Shown: positions 26,317-35,669 of the stretch, piece after piece | Layout of the letters: each line of letters opens with the position of its first letter | Position numbering within the stretch: the stretch's first letter is position 1 | Source: Miniphocaeibacter sp012841535 | GTDB taxonomy: Bacteria; Bacillota; Clostridia; Tissierellales; Peptoniphilaceae | Assembly (NCBI RefSeq): GCF_049274025.1 | Contig: NZ_JBASRV010000010.1 | Reading direction: 5' to 3' (one strand) | Length of the DNA: 64,000 nt | Notes under the pieces: generated by a model | Seen by the model: only the letters and a program-made list of their open reading frames with translations | Database searches by the model: none | Told to the model about the DNA's origin: nothing | Program-made: the position numbers and the translations under genes

Positions 26317-27612
26317 ATGCCCGAATACGTAATGATAGCAGATGATTTAACAGGGGCTAATGCAAATTGTTCACTTATGAAAAAAATAGGCATTAGTAGT
26401 GCAAGCGTTTTATCGGTAGATAATTATAAAGAAAATGAAAATATTCAAGCTATAGCAATTTCTACTGATTCAAGAGCTATGTTTAAAAAAGAAGCATACG
26501 ATATTGTAAAAAAAGCCATGTCTAAGTTTAAAAATAATGATGTAGTTTTTTTTAGTAAAAGAATAGATTCAACTTTAAGAGGAAATATCGGAATAGAAAC
26601 TATAGCTATGTTAGATTCTTTAGATGATGAATATATGGCAGTATGTGTTCCTATATATCCATCAACAGATAGAGTTGTTTTAAATGGTACTATGGTGGTA
26701 AACGGGTCTTTATTAATAAATACCGATGCCGGCAAGGACACTAAGACGCCTGTTGATTCATCTAATGTAGAAACACTTTTTAAGAAACAATTTAATCGTA
26801 AAATAGACAGCATTTATTTAGAAGATATTGAAAAGGGCTCTGATTATTTAGAAAAGATTATTTTAGAAAAATATAACAATAATACAAAATTATTATTGTT
26901 TGATGGATTTACAGACAAACATTTAGAAATAATTGCTAAGGCAGTTATTAATAGTAAAATAAAATTTATTTCCGTTGATCCAGGACCATTTACTTGTAAA
27001 TTAGCAGAGATATATTTAGAAAAAGAAGAAATATTCAGTAAGGTTTTAATGGTTGTAGGCTCAGTAACAGATATTACTATAGAACAAATAAAAGAATTAA
27101 TATTTAGTTATCCAATTAATATTTTAAAAATAGACCCTTTAAAATTAGTTGGAATTGACACTTATAAATCTGAAATAAATAGGGCTGTAAAAGAAGGGGA
27201 AAAATTTTTACAAGAAGAGGATTTTTTACTTATTACAACTACACCCTATCAGCCAAGTGATAAAAGATTGGATTTAACTGAAATTTCAAAAGAAACCAAT
27301 ATGCCTATAGATGATATTTCAATTATGATTTCTCATGGTTTAGGTGAAATAGCTGCAAAATTATTAGTAAAAGATTTTTCTTTTGCAGGTGTATTTTCAA
27401 GTGGTGGAGATGTAACAGTTGAATTAATAAAGGAACTTAATTCAAATATGGTTGAAATAAGGGAAGAAATTATTCCATTAGCTGCTTATGGTAGATTAAT
27501 TGGTGGGAAAATTCCCAATTTAAGAATTATAAGCAAAGGTGGAATGGTTGGAGATAAAAATGCAATGAAATTATGTTTAGAAAAATTAAAAAATACTTTA
27601 GGAGAAGAATAA
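26317..27612 (+). CDS. Four-carbon acid sugar kinase family protein (DtnK/OtnK type)
   Basis: This 431-residue protein belongs to the family once called DUF1537. It opens with VMIADDLTGANANCSLMKK, the acid-sugar-binding start of the family. KRIDSTLRGNIGIE lies near 83, and a C-terminal nucleotide-binding region has FSSGGDVTVELI (about 361). These kinases add phosphate to the 4-position of D-threonate, D-erythronate or related acids. It lies 10 bp after the regulator and 12 bp before a PdxA-like dehydrogenase, which is the diagnostic pairing. Confidence 0.88.
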   Translation: MPEYVMIADDLTGANANCSLMKKIGISSASVLSVDNYKENENIQAIAISTDSRAMFKKEAYDIVKKAMSKFKNNDVVFFSKRIDSTLRGNIGIETIAMLDSLDDEYMAVCVPIYPSTDRVVLNGTMVVNGSLLINTDAGKDTKTPVDSSNVETLFKKQFNRKIDSIYLEDIEKGSDYLEKIILEKYNNNTKLLLFDGFTDKHLEIIAKAVINSKIKFISVDPGPFTCKLAEIYLEKEEIFSKVLMVVGSVTDITIEQIKELIFSYPINILKIDPLKLVGIDTYKSEINRAVKEGEKFLQEEDFLLITTTPYQPSDKRLDLTEISKETNMPIDDISIMISHGLGEIAAKLLVKDFSFAGVFSSGGDVTVELIKELNSNMVEIREEIIPLAAYGRLIGGKIPNLRIISKGGMVGDKNAMKLCLEKLKNTLGEE

Positions 27613-27624
27613 GGAGGAGTAAAT

Positions 27625-28614
27625 ATGAAACCAATTATAGGAATACCTTTAGGAGATCCAGCTGGAATAGGACCTGAAATAACAATAAAAACATTTAATG
27701 ATGATGAAACAATTAATAATTGTAATTTAATTCTAGTAGGTGATAAATATGTAGTAGAAAAAGCAATAGAAGTAACTGGAATTAATATGAATATTAATAT
27801 AATAGAGAAAGTTTCTGAAGCGAAGTTTGAAAAGGGTACTATTGATTTAATAGATTTAGGCTTAATTAAAGAAGATTTTGAATTTGGGAAAGTAAATGCT
27901 ACTTGTGGTAATGCATCTTATCAATATATTAAAGTAGTTGGAGAATTAGCAATGGCAAAAGAGGTTGATGCAATAGCTACAACTCCTATTAATAAAGAAT
28001 CCTTAAGAGCTGCCAACATACCATATATAGGTCATACAGAAATGTTAGAAGATATTTCAGGAGTTCATGATCCATTAACTATGTTTGAAGTTGAAAATTT
28101 AAGAGTGTTCTTTTTGTCAAGACATCTTTCTTTAAGAGATGCAATAGATGTTGTTAAATATGATAGAGTACTGGAATATATTAGAAGATGCACAGAGGCT
28201 TTAAACAAACTTGGTGTTAAAGGAAAAATGGCAGTAGCAGGATTAAACCCTCACTCTGGAGAACATGGACTTTTTGGAATGGAGGAAGTTGAAGAAATAA
28301 CACCGGCAATAGAACAGGCACAAAAGGAAGGTTATGATGTTGTAGGACCGATAGGAGCTGATTCTGTATTTCATCAAGCGTTACAAGGTCAATATGCATG
28401 TGTTTTAAGTCTTTATCATGATCAAGGACATATTGCTACAAAAACATATAATTTTGAAAAAACAATTTCTATTACTAATTCTATGCCTTTTTTAAGAACT
28501 AGTGTAGATCATGGAACAGCGTATGATATAGCAGGGAAAAACATAGCTTCAGCTGTAAGTATGATAGAAGCGGTAAAACTTGCTGCAAAATATGCTCCTT
28601 ATTTTAATAGCTAG
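27625..28614 (+). CDS. pdxA2: PdxA2-type 4-phospho-acid dehydrogenase
   Basis: This 329-residue NAD-dependent enzyme resembles 4-hydroxythreonine-4-phosphate dehydrogenase: GIPLGDPAGIGPEI at the start, IGHTEMLEDIS near 133, and metal-site histidines in LNPHSGEHGLFGMEE (about 208) and LYHDQGHIATK (about 265). Beside a DtnK-like kinase such proteins act in sugar-acid breakdown, not vitamin B6 synthesis. They oxidise 4-phospho-D-threonate or -erythronate to a 3-keto acid that decarboxylates to dihydroxyacetone phosphate. GGAGGAG precedes the ATG. Confidence 0.88.
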   Translation: MKPIIGIPLGDPAGIGPEITIKTFNDDETINNCNLILVGDKYVVEKAIEVTGINMNINIIEKVSEAKFEKGTIDLIDLGLIKEDFEFGKVNATCGNASYQYIKVVGELAMAKEVDAIATTPINKESLRAANIPYIGHTEMLEDISGVHDPLTMFEVENLRVFFLSRHLSLRDAIDVVKYDRVLEYIRRCTEALNKLGVKGKMAVAGLNPHSGEHGLFGMEEVEEITPAIEQAQKEGYDVVGPIGADSVFHQALQGQYACVLSLYHDQGHIATKTYNFEKTISITNSMPFLRTSVDHGTAYDIAGKNIASAVSMIEAVKLAAKYAPYFNS

Positions 28615-28626
28615 GAGGAATAAATT

Positions 28627-29985
28627 ATGGAAAGAATGGTTGCAGCATTAATAATAGGAATTATATTATTAGTATTTTTAATATTAAAGACAAAGATTCA
28701 TACATTTTTAGCTTTAATATTGGCTTCGATTTTTATAGGTGTAGTTGGAGGAATGCCTCAAAATGATGTTTTGACGGCAATAACAAATGGATTTGGAAGT
28801 ACATTAGGTAGTATTGGTATAATTATTGGCTTTGGAGTAATGATGGGCCAAATTTTTGAAACCAGTGGTGCGGCTACAAGAATGGCTTATACTTTTATAA
28901 AATTATTCGGCAAAGGTAGAGAAGAAGCAGCTTTATCTGTAACAGGATTTTTAGTTTCAATACCTATTTTCTGTGATTCAGGTTTTGTTATTCTCTCACC
29001 ATTAGCGAAAGCTTTGTCAAAACAAACAAAAAAATCTGTAATATCATTGGGAATAGCACTTGCTTCAGGACTTGTTATAACTCATAGTTTAGTACCGCCT
29101 ACTCCAGGTCCAGTTGGTGCGGCAGGTATATTTGGTGCAAATGTAGGAAGTGTTATATTATGGGGGATAGTTGTTGCAATACCAATGATGATTTCATCAT
29201 TAATATATGCTAAATATATGGGAAAACAAATTTATCAGTTACCGGGTGACGATGCTCAAGAGTGGATAAGACCTGAAAATAGGGAAGAATTAGAGAAAAA
29301 ACCTATAGAATATTCAGAAGAAGGTCTTCCAGGAGTATTTACTTCCTTTGCTCCAATTGTTGTACCAATTATATTAATACTTTTAAATACTGTGTCAACA
29401 GCAATGAAAATTGAGGGTACAATAGGTGGAATTTTAGTATTTTTTGGAACTCCAATTGTAGCAGTAGGTATTGGATTAGTTATTGCAATATTGACTTTAA
29501 CTAAGGGATTAGATAGAAGTTTTGTAATTAGCGACATGGAAAAAGGTATACAATCTGCCGGAATTATTATATTAGTAACTGGTGGTGGGGGAGCCTTAGG
29601 TCAAGTTTTAAGAGACAGTGGTGTTGGTGAATATATAGCAGGATTTATAGCAAATTCTCCAATTCCTCCAATATTTTTACCTTTTTTAATAGCTACTTTA
29701 ATGAGATTCATTCAAGGTAGTGGAACAGTTGCAATGTTAACAGCAGCATCTATAACAGCTCCGATTATGGTGTCTTTAAATGTTGATCCGGTTTTTGCTA
29801 CATTATCCGCTTGTATAGGCTCCTTGTTCTTTAGTCACTTTAACGATAGTTTCTTCTGGGTTGTAAACAGATCCTTAGGAATTGTAGATGCAAAAGAACA
29901 AATAAAAATTTGGTCTGTAACATCAACAATAGCTTGGGCTGTAGGTTTTATAATGCTATTAATCATAAATTTAATATTCGGTTAA
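28627..29985 (+). CDS. GntP-family gluconate/sugar-acid:H+ symporter
   Basis: This 452-residue membrane protein has about twelve helices. GntP-family stretches are IPIFCDSGFVILSPLAKAL (about 114-132) and SLVPPTPGPVGAAGIFG (about 153). Near the C-terminus, FFSHFNDSFFWVVNR is strongly typical. It imports a sugar acid, here presumably the substrate of the kinase and dehydrogenase 12 bp upstream. AGGAGG precedes the ATG. It closes the operon before a terminator. Confidence 0.92.
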   Translation: MERMVAALIIGIILLVFLILKTKIHTFLALILASIFIGVVGGMPQNDVLTAITNGFGSTLGSIGIIIGFGVMMGQIFETSGAATRMAYTFIKLFGKGREEAALSVTGFLVSIPIFCDSGFVILSPLAKALSKQTKKSVISLGIALASGLVITHSLVPPTPGPVGAAGIFGANVGSVILWGIVVAIPMMISSLIYAKYMGKQIYQLPGDDAQEWIRPENREELEKKPIEYSEEGLPGVFTSFAPIVVPIILILLNTVSTAMKIEGTIGGILVFFGTPIVAVGIGLVIAILTLTKGLDRSFVISDMEKGIQSAGIIILVTGGGGALGQVLRDSGVGEYIAGFIANSPIPPIFLPFLIATLMRFIQGSGTVAMLTAASITAPIMVSLNVDPVFATLSACIGSLFFSHFNDSFFWVVNRSLGIVDAKEQIKIWSVTSTIAWAVGFIMLLIINLIFG

Positions 29986-29990
29986 AAGGG

Positions 29991-30019
29991 AAGGAATCAA
30001 TTTATTGGTTCCTTTTTTT
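29991..30019 (+). terminator. Terminator of the sugar-acid operon
   Basis: AAGGAATCAA (29991-30000) pairs with TTGGTTCCTT (30005-30014), one wobble, TTTA loop, then T residues to 30019. Confidence 0.87.
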
Positions 30020-30057
30020 GTTATAATATACTTACATATATAAAATTAGGAGGAGCA

Positions 30058-31017
30058 ATGAAGATAACTGTAATAGGTTGTGGAAGATGGGGATCTTTTA
30101 TAGCCTGGTATTTAAATAAAATAGGAAATAATGTGATTTTATATGGTAGGGAAAGTTCTAAGAAATTTCAGCAGTTTAAAAATACAAGAACAAATGGAAT
30201 GATAGAATTACCTGAAAGCATTGAACTTTCAAGTGATTTATCAGTTACTAAGGATTCTGAAATTATAGTTATTTCAGTTGGAGCTCAAGTTTTTAGAAAT
30301 GTCCTTGAAGAACTAAAAGAATATGACTTAAAAGATAAAATATTTGTTCTTTGTATGAAGGGAATAGAAATAGAGTCAACTGAAAGATTAAGTGAAATTG
30401 CTGAAGCCAATGTAGATTATTCTAATAGAATTGCAGTTTGGTTAGGTCCTGGTCATGTTCAGGAGTTCTATAAGGGAGTACCAAATTGTATGGTAATTGA
30501 TTCTAAAAACGAAGCTTGTAAAAAGTTTTTAGTTGAAAAGTTTAGCAGTCCTTTAATTAGGTTTTATTACGGAAATGATTTATTAGGAAATGAAATAGGT
30601 GCTGCGGCTAAAAATGTAATCGGTATTGCTGCCGGAGCTTTAGATGGTTTAGGGTTAACTTCATTAAAAGGCGCTTTAATGAGTAGAGGAACTAGAGAAG
30701 TTTCTCGTTTAATAGAAAAAATGGGTGGAAATCCATTTTCAGCATATGGCCTTTGCCATTTAGGTGATTATGAAGCTACAGTTTTCTCGCAATTTTCAAA
30801 TAATAGAAAATTTGGAGAGAGTTTAGTAAAGGGAGAAAAGTTTGAAAAATTAGCTGAAGGTTATTATACCTCTAAGGCTATGATGAAGTTAAAAGAGGAA
30901 TATAAGGTTGATTTACCAATAACAGAAGCTGTTTATAATGTATGTTTTAATAAGAGAGATGCTAAAGAAGAAATTGAAAATCTATTTTTAAGAAGTATAA
31001 AAAATGAATTTGCTTAA
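30058..31017 (+). CDS. gpsA: NAD(P)-dependent glycerol-3-phosphate dehydrogenase
   Basis: This 319-residue enzyme has the Rossmann motif ITVIGCGRWGSF at its start. GPGHVQEF follows near 138, then AAKNVIGIAAGALDGLGL (about 182-199), which holds the catalytic lysine, and the GNPFSAYGLCHLGDYEAT region. It reduces dihydroxyacetone phosphate to sn-glycerol-3-phosphate for phospholipids. TAGGAGGAG precedes the ATG and a TATAAT lies about 30 bp upstream. It stands directly after an operon predicted to make its substrate, though a terminator separates them. Confidence 0.88.
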   Translation: MKITVIGCGRWGSFIAWYLNKIGNNVILYGRESSKKFQQFKNTRTNGMIELPESIELSSDLSVTKDSEIIVISVGAQVFRNVLEELKEYDLKDKIFVLCMKGIEIESTERLSEIAEANVDYSNRIAVWLGPGHVQEFYKGVPNCMVIDSKNEACKKFLVEKFSSPLIRFYYGNDLLGNEIGAAAKNVIGIAAGALDGLGLTSLKGALMSRGTREVSRLIEKMGGNPFSAYGLCHLGDYEATVFSQFSNNRKFGESLVKGEKFEKLAEGYYTSKAMMKLKEEYKVDLPITEAVYNVCFNKRDAKEEIENLFLRSIKNEFA

Positions 31018-31035
31018 ATTTTTTAGAGGTTATAA

Positions 31036-31893
31036 ATGGAACTGGAAAATAAGTTAAGGGTAAGAAAAAACTATTATGGTATATATGAAGAATTTCCCTA
31101 TAAGGAAAATATTGAAGATTTATATATAATTTTTAGAGAAAATAATTTATATAGTATAAAAAATTATATAAATTATTATTTTTTAAAATGGGTTTTAGAA
31201 AAAAGGATTAAAATAAATTATAATCCCAATATTTCTATTCATAATAAAAGGGTAGATTTTGAAATACTTAATAAGAAGATAGGAAAAATAGGAGGTTTTG
31301 AAAGGGAGTTTTTTAATATATTTTTAGAACTTTCAAAAAATAATAATTATTTTAATTCTTATGGGTTAACAAAGTGGTTTAAAATTAATCCTAAGAGATT
31401 TCAAAAATATATAATTAATATGAAAGATAATTCTTTTTTAAAATTAGTTGAGTCGGATTATATAAAAATAAGTAAAAAAAATAAATTTATAAAGGATAAG
31501 TTTATATATTCCCTAACAGAAAAAGGAAATGAATTAACAGAGAAAGTTTTCCAATATAAAAATTATATAAAAAAGTTTTCTAAATATTGTATTAGTAAAC
31601 CCGATATTCCTGTAGAAATAGATAATATGATTTGTTATTCTTCTATATATGGAATAAGTAAATACTTTAGTGAGGAAGTAGAAAAAATAAATCCTGATTA
31701 TTTTAATAATTCTAGTTATAACCTAAAAACACTACTATGGTTAAGCGAATTTTCTACAGGTTTAATAAAACTATATGAAAGTTATAGTGATAATGAAAAA
31801 TCCTTGCAGATACTATTGAATTATGCACCTAAATATAGAGTAGATATGAGAGATACAAGAAAGCTTATTAAAAACGATTTGGGAAAATTTTAG
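31036..31893 (+). CDS. Cytosolic paralogue of the DUF2207 C-terminal half
   Basis: This 285-residue soluble protein has no signal peptide or membrane helix. Its sequence tracks the C-terminal half of the next protein: PYKENIEDLYIIFRENN versus PYKGNLEDLFIIIRDNY, INYYFLKWVLEKRIK versus AAYFLKWIQTKKIE, and INPDYFNNSSYNLKTLLWLS versus IYPEYMDNSFYDFYTIMMIT. It lacks the extracellular domain, the membrane helix and the Gly-rich tail. It lies 36 bp before the full-length relative and 18 bp after gpsA. Function unknown; duplication followed by loss of the front half is inferred. Confidence 0.8.
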   Translation: MELENKLRVRKNYYGIYEEFPYKENIEDLYIIFRENNLYSIKNYINYYFLKWVLEKRIKINYNPNISIHNKRVDFEILNKKIGKIGGFEREFFNIFLELSKNNNYFNSYGLTKWFKINPKRFQKYIINMKDNSFLKLVESDYIKISKKNKFIKDKFIYSLTEKGNELTEKVFQYKNYIKKFSKYCISKPDIPVEIDNMICYSSIYGISKYFSEEVEKINPDYFNNSSYNLKTLLWLSEFSTGLIKLYESYSDNEKSLQILLNYAPKYRVDMRDTRKLIKNDLGKF

Positions 31894-31929
31894 TAGTAAT
31901 AAAATAATTGATTTAAAAAAGGAAGGTAT

Positions 31930-33630
31930 ATGAAAAAGAAATATATTAAATTATTATTAACTATTTGTATTTTGATTTTAACTCCAAATATATCATTTGC
32001 AGCAGAATTAAATTCAGTGTTTATAGATGTTGATTTATTGGATAATGGAGATGGGATTATTACAAGTAACTGGGATTATAACGATGATAAAAATACAGAA
32101 CATTATATAATAATAGGTGATTTGGGTAATTCGATAATTAAGGATTTTACTGTTAGCCATAATGGCAAACCTATGGAGTTTGTTGAAGAATGGAATATTA
32201 ATGGGACTTTTGAAGAAAAGGCAGGAAAGTATGGAATAGTTGAGAAGTCCGATGGATATGAACTTTGCTATGGTATAACAGAATATGGGAACAATAGGTT
32301 TGAAGTAAAATATACCGTAACAAATTTAGTTAAACAATTAAAGGATGCACAAGTTTTATATTGGAAATTTATAAACAATGAATTAAGTGAATCTCCAAAG
32401 GAATTTAATATAACAATAGGTAAAGGAGATTATAATTTTACAAGTGATGACATTTCATCTTGGTCACTGGGCCATATGGGTAAAAAATCAGTAAAAGATG
32501 GTAAGGCTGTTTTTTCATCTTTAGAAGCTTTGGAGTTTGACCATTATGTTACGGTATTAATAAAATTCGATAAAAATATTTTTACTATAGCTAATAAGAT
32601 AGATAAGGATTTTATGGAGGTAAAAGAAGAAGCTTTTAAAAATACTTCTTATTCAATAGATAACGATGGGAAAGGTGAAGGCTCAGCTAAAATTGTAAAA
32701 AACAAAGTAAATCCTAAATTTATCGCAGGAGTGGCTTTAACTGCTATTGCTTTACTTGTAGCTGGGTTAGGTTGGCAAGCTAAAAGGGTTAAATCTGACA
32801 AATATTTAGGCATCAATGTAAATAATTTGAAAATAAAAAAATCCCAATATAAAGGGCAATATTCTAGTCAAATCCCCTACAAAGGAAATTTAGAAGATTT
32901 ATTCATTATTATAAGGGATAATTATGAAAATTATCTTTCAAATTATCTTGCAGCATATTTTCTAAAGTGGATACAAACAAAGAAAATTGAAGGTATAAAG
33001 AATGATAAAAACAAAATAAAGGCTTTTAAAGTACTAGACAGAGAATATTCTTCTACAGATTATTTTGAAAATACTATTTTTGGATTTTTATTACAGGTAG
33101 TAGATGATAGTGATATGTTTGAATCAAATGATTTTACTAAATGGATTCAAAAAAATCATGAAGATTTATTTGATTTATTAGATGATGTTAGTGACAATTC
33201 TAAAGAGAAGTTAATAGAATTAGGATATTTAGAAAAAACAAGGGAAGTAAAAACTTTTTCAAAATATATTAAGACTAACTATACTTCAAAAGGAGAGGAT
33301 TTAGCAGCAAATATTTGTAAATTCGAAAACCATATAAATGATTATACTAGTGCAAATAATAAGGATTTAGATTATGATACTTTAGATGAAATAATGATTT
33401 ATGCAGCTTTATTTGGTAAAGTAAAAAAATTAAGTAAGGAATTTAAGAATATTTATCCTGAATATATGGATAATTCATTTTATGATTTTTATACAATTAT
33501 GATGATTACACAAATATCCGCAAATGCAAGTTCCACCTACGACTATTCCTCTACAGATTCAAGTGGATTTTCAAGTCTTGGCGGCGGCGGTGGCAGCTTT
33601 GGAGGGGGAGTCGGTGGAGGATCCCGATAA
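31930..33630 (+). CDS. DUF2207-like membrane protein with Gly-rich tail
   Basis: This 566-residue protein has a signal peptide ending near residue 25 (NISFAAE) and an extracellular beta-rich domain of about 230 residues rich in N and D. One membrane helix (about 263-281) leads to a cytosolic helical domain (about 310-545). The tail is made of Ser and Gly, with GGGGSFGGGVGGG near the end. This order is that of DUF2207/YciQ-like proteins, which are common in Firmicutes and have no settled function. Its cytosolic half has a free-standing copy in the gene before it. Confidence 0.82.
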   Translation: MKKKYIKLLLTICILILTPNISFAAELNSVFIDVDLLDNGDGIITSNWDYNDDKNTEHYIIIGDLGNSIIKDFTVSHNGKPMEFVEEWNINGTFEEKAGKYGIVEKSDGYELCYGITEYGNNRFEVKYTVTNLVKQLKDAQVLYWKFINNELSESPKEFNITIGKGDYNFTSDDISSWSLGHMGKKSVKDGKAVFSSLEALEFDHYVTVLIKFDKNIFTIANKIDKDFMEVKEEAFKNTSYSIDNDGKGEGSAKIVKNKVNPKFIAGVALTAIALLVAGLGWQAKRVKSDKYLGINVNNLKIKKSQYKGQYSSQIPYKGNLEDLFIIIRDNYENYLSNYLAAYFLKWIQTKKIEGIKNDKNKIKAFKVLDREYSSTDYFENTIFGFLLQVVDDSDMFESNDFTKWIQKNHEDLFDLLDDVSDNSKEKLIELGYLEKTREVKTFSKYIKTNYTSKGEDLAANICKFENHINDYTSANNKDLDYDTLDEIMIYAALFGKVKKLSKEFKNIYPEYMDNSFYDFYTIMMITQISANASSTYDYSSTDSSGFSSLGGGGGSFGGGVGGGSR

Positions 33631-33648
33631 TAAGTGATTTTGAGTTGA

Positions 33649-33686
33649 AAAACATATTTTAACCTTAGAGTTAAGATATGTTTTTT
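33649..33686 (+). terminator. Terminator after the DUF2207-like gene
   Basis: AAAACATATTTTAAC (33649-33663) pairs with GTTAAGATATGTTTT (33670-33684), one wobble, 6-nt loop, followed by T residues. Confidence 0.87.
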
Positions 33687-33789
33687 ATTATACAAATGAT
33701 TATATCTTAGTGTATTTGCTTTTAGAGCTAGATTAGATGCTATATAATATAAGAAAGGATTTAGAATATTTTCTTAATAGGAGGAAACT

Positions 33790-35520
33790 ATGGATAAATT
33801 AAAATTAAAAGCATTAATAGATGCAGCAGCTGGAAGAACACCATGTAGTAAGGTTTTAAAAAACTGTAAAATAGTAGATGTATTTGGCCATAGAATAATT
33901 AATGGAAATGTAGGTATATTTGAAGATTACATAGTTGGAATAGGTGATTATAAAGGTGTAGAAGAATTAGATTTAAAGGGGAAATACCTTTCTCCAGGAT
34001 TTATTGATGGGCATATTCACATTGAATCATCTTATTTAAGTCCTGAAGAGTTAGGAAGTCTTTTAGTACCTTGTGGTACAACAACTATAATTGCTGATCC
34101 TCATGAAATTGTAAATGTAAATGGCCTAGATGGTTTAGATTATATGATAGATGCATCATATAATACTAAATTAGATATTAAATTTATGATTCCTTCATGT
34201 GTACCGGCAACTCCTTTTGAAAATGCAGGAGCAGTTATAAATGCAGAGGATATGGTAGAGCATATAGATAAAGAAAAAATACTAGGGCTGGGAGAGTTTA
34301 TGAATTTTCCGGGAATAATTAACGCAGACCCTATGGTAATAGATAAGTTAGACTTAGCTATAAAGAATGGAAAGTTAATAGATGGCCATTCTCCGGGAGT
34401 TACAGGTAAGGATTTAAATGCCTATATATTACCTGGAATTAATACGGAGCACGAATGTAGTACTGCTGAGGAAATGCATGAAAGACTATCAAATGGAATG
34501 TATATTCTATTAAGAGAAGGTTCTGCTTGTCATGAATTACGCTTGTTAATTAAAGAGGTTACAGAGGAAAATAGCAGAAGGTGTTTGTTCTGTTCTGATG
34601 ATAGACAACCTAAAACCATATTAGAAGAAGGTCATATTGACAATCATTTAAGAATATCAGTTGAATCTGGAATAGATCCTATAACAGCAATTCAAATGGC
34701 TTCATTAAATGCGGCAGAATGTTTTAACTTATACAGGAAAGGGGCTATTGCACCAGGATATAAGGCTGATTTAGTAGTTCTTGAGGATTTAAATAAGTTT
34801 AAAGTAGAACAGGTATATATTAGTGGTGAAAAAGTAGCTGAAAATGGGAAATATTTATTCGATATAGAAAAAGTTAACAGCGATATTGTAAGAAGTAGCT
34901 TTAATGTAAAAGATTTTACAATGGACAAATTAAAATTAAAAATACCTTCAGGTAAGGCTAATATAATTGAAATTCAACCAGGTGGTGTTGTAACAAAAAA
35001 AGTTGTAGAAGAAGTAACTATAGATGAAAATAAGGAATTTGTTTATTCAGAAGATAGGGACATATTAAAAGTTGCTGTAGTTGAAAGGCACAAGGGCACA
35101 GGAAATGTTGCAACAGGACTATTAAAGGGATATGGTCTAAAAAATGGTGCAGTAGCCTTATCAATTGCTCATGATTCACACAATATTATAGTAGTTGGTG
35201 CTAACGATAGGGATATGTATTTTGCTGTAAATGAATTGGTGAAACAAAATGGAGGAATTATTGTTGTAGATAAAGAAGAGGTAATTGGAAGTATGCCAAT
35301 GCCTTTAGGTGGTATTATGAGCGATAAATCAGGCGAATGGGTAGATGAAAAACTATCTGAAATTCATGAAATTGCCTATGATAATTTAAAGATAAATAAA
35401 GATGTAGAGCCAATAATGACCTTATGTTTTATGTCCTTAGCAGTAATACCGGAAGTTAAACTTACAGATAAAGGCTTGTTTGATGTAGGTAAATTTAACT
35501 TTATTGATGTAGAAGTATAA
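33790..35520 (+). CDS. ade: Adenine deaminase
   Basis: This 576-residue amidohydrolase has the metal-binding GFIDGHIHIESS (about 73-84), TTTIIADPHEI near 98, DGHSPG near 198 and LFCSDDRQP near 266. The C-terminal domain is that of AdeC. It converts adenine to hypoxanthine and ammonia for purine salvage. AGGAGGAAA precedes the ATG. The 100-bp upstream stretch contains no purine-riboswitch-like fold that I can see. It appears monocistronic between two terminators. Confidence 0.95.
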   Translation: MDKLKLKALIDAAAGRTPCSKVLKNCKIVDVFGHRIINGNVGIFEDYIVGIGDYKGVEELDLKGKYLSPGFIDGHIHIESSYLSPEELGSLLVPCGTTTIIADPHEIVNVNGLDGLDYMIDASYNTKLDIKFMIPSCVPATPFENAGAVINAEDMVEHIDKEKILGLGEFMNFPGIINADPMVIDKLDLAIKNGKLIDGHSPGVTGKDLNAYILPGINTEHECSTAEEMHERLSNGMYILLREGSACHELRLLIKEVTEENSRRCLFCSDDRQPKTILEEGHIDNHLRISVESGIDPITAIQMASLNAAECFNLYRKGAIAPGYKADLVVLEDLNKFKVEQVYISGEKVAENGKYLFDIEKVNSDIVRSSFNVKDFTMDKLKLKIPSGKANIIEIQPGGVVTKKVVEEVTIDENKEFVYSEDRDILKVAVVERHKGTGNVATGLLKGYGLKNGAVALSIAHDSHNIIVVGANDRDMYFAVNELVKQNGGIIVVDKEEVIGSMPMPLGGIMSDKSGEWVDEKLSEIHEIAYDNLKINKDVEPIMTLCFMSLAVIPEVKLTDKGLFDVGKFNFIDVEV

Positions 35521-35544
35521 TAATATAGACTTTTCATATCTTGT

Positions 35545-35584
35545 AAAAATTCCAAAGAAGGTATATACTTTCTTTGGAATTTTT
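35545..35584 (+). terminator. Terminator of the adenine deaminase gene
   Basis: AAAATTCCAAAGAA (35546-35559) pairs exactly with TTCTTTGGAATTTT (35570-35583) around a 10-nt loop and continues in T. Confidence 0.88.
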
Positions 35585-35669
35585 AAGAATAAAATATACT
35601 ATATTAATAGTTTATTAAATATTATGTTACTATAATATAGTATAAAAAATTAATTTGTTAGGAGTTACA

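Noticed and set aside
30020..30057. Cotranscription of gpsA with the sugar-acid operon
   Set aside because: A good terminator at 29991-30019 and a TATAAT just upstream of gpsA favour separate transcription, so functional linkage is kept only as a hypothesis.
33687..33789. Purine riboswitch before adenine deaminase
   Set aside because: The stretch is too short and lacks the three-helix core with its conserved loop sequences.
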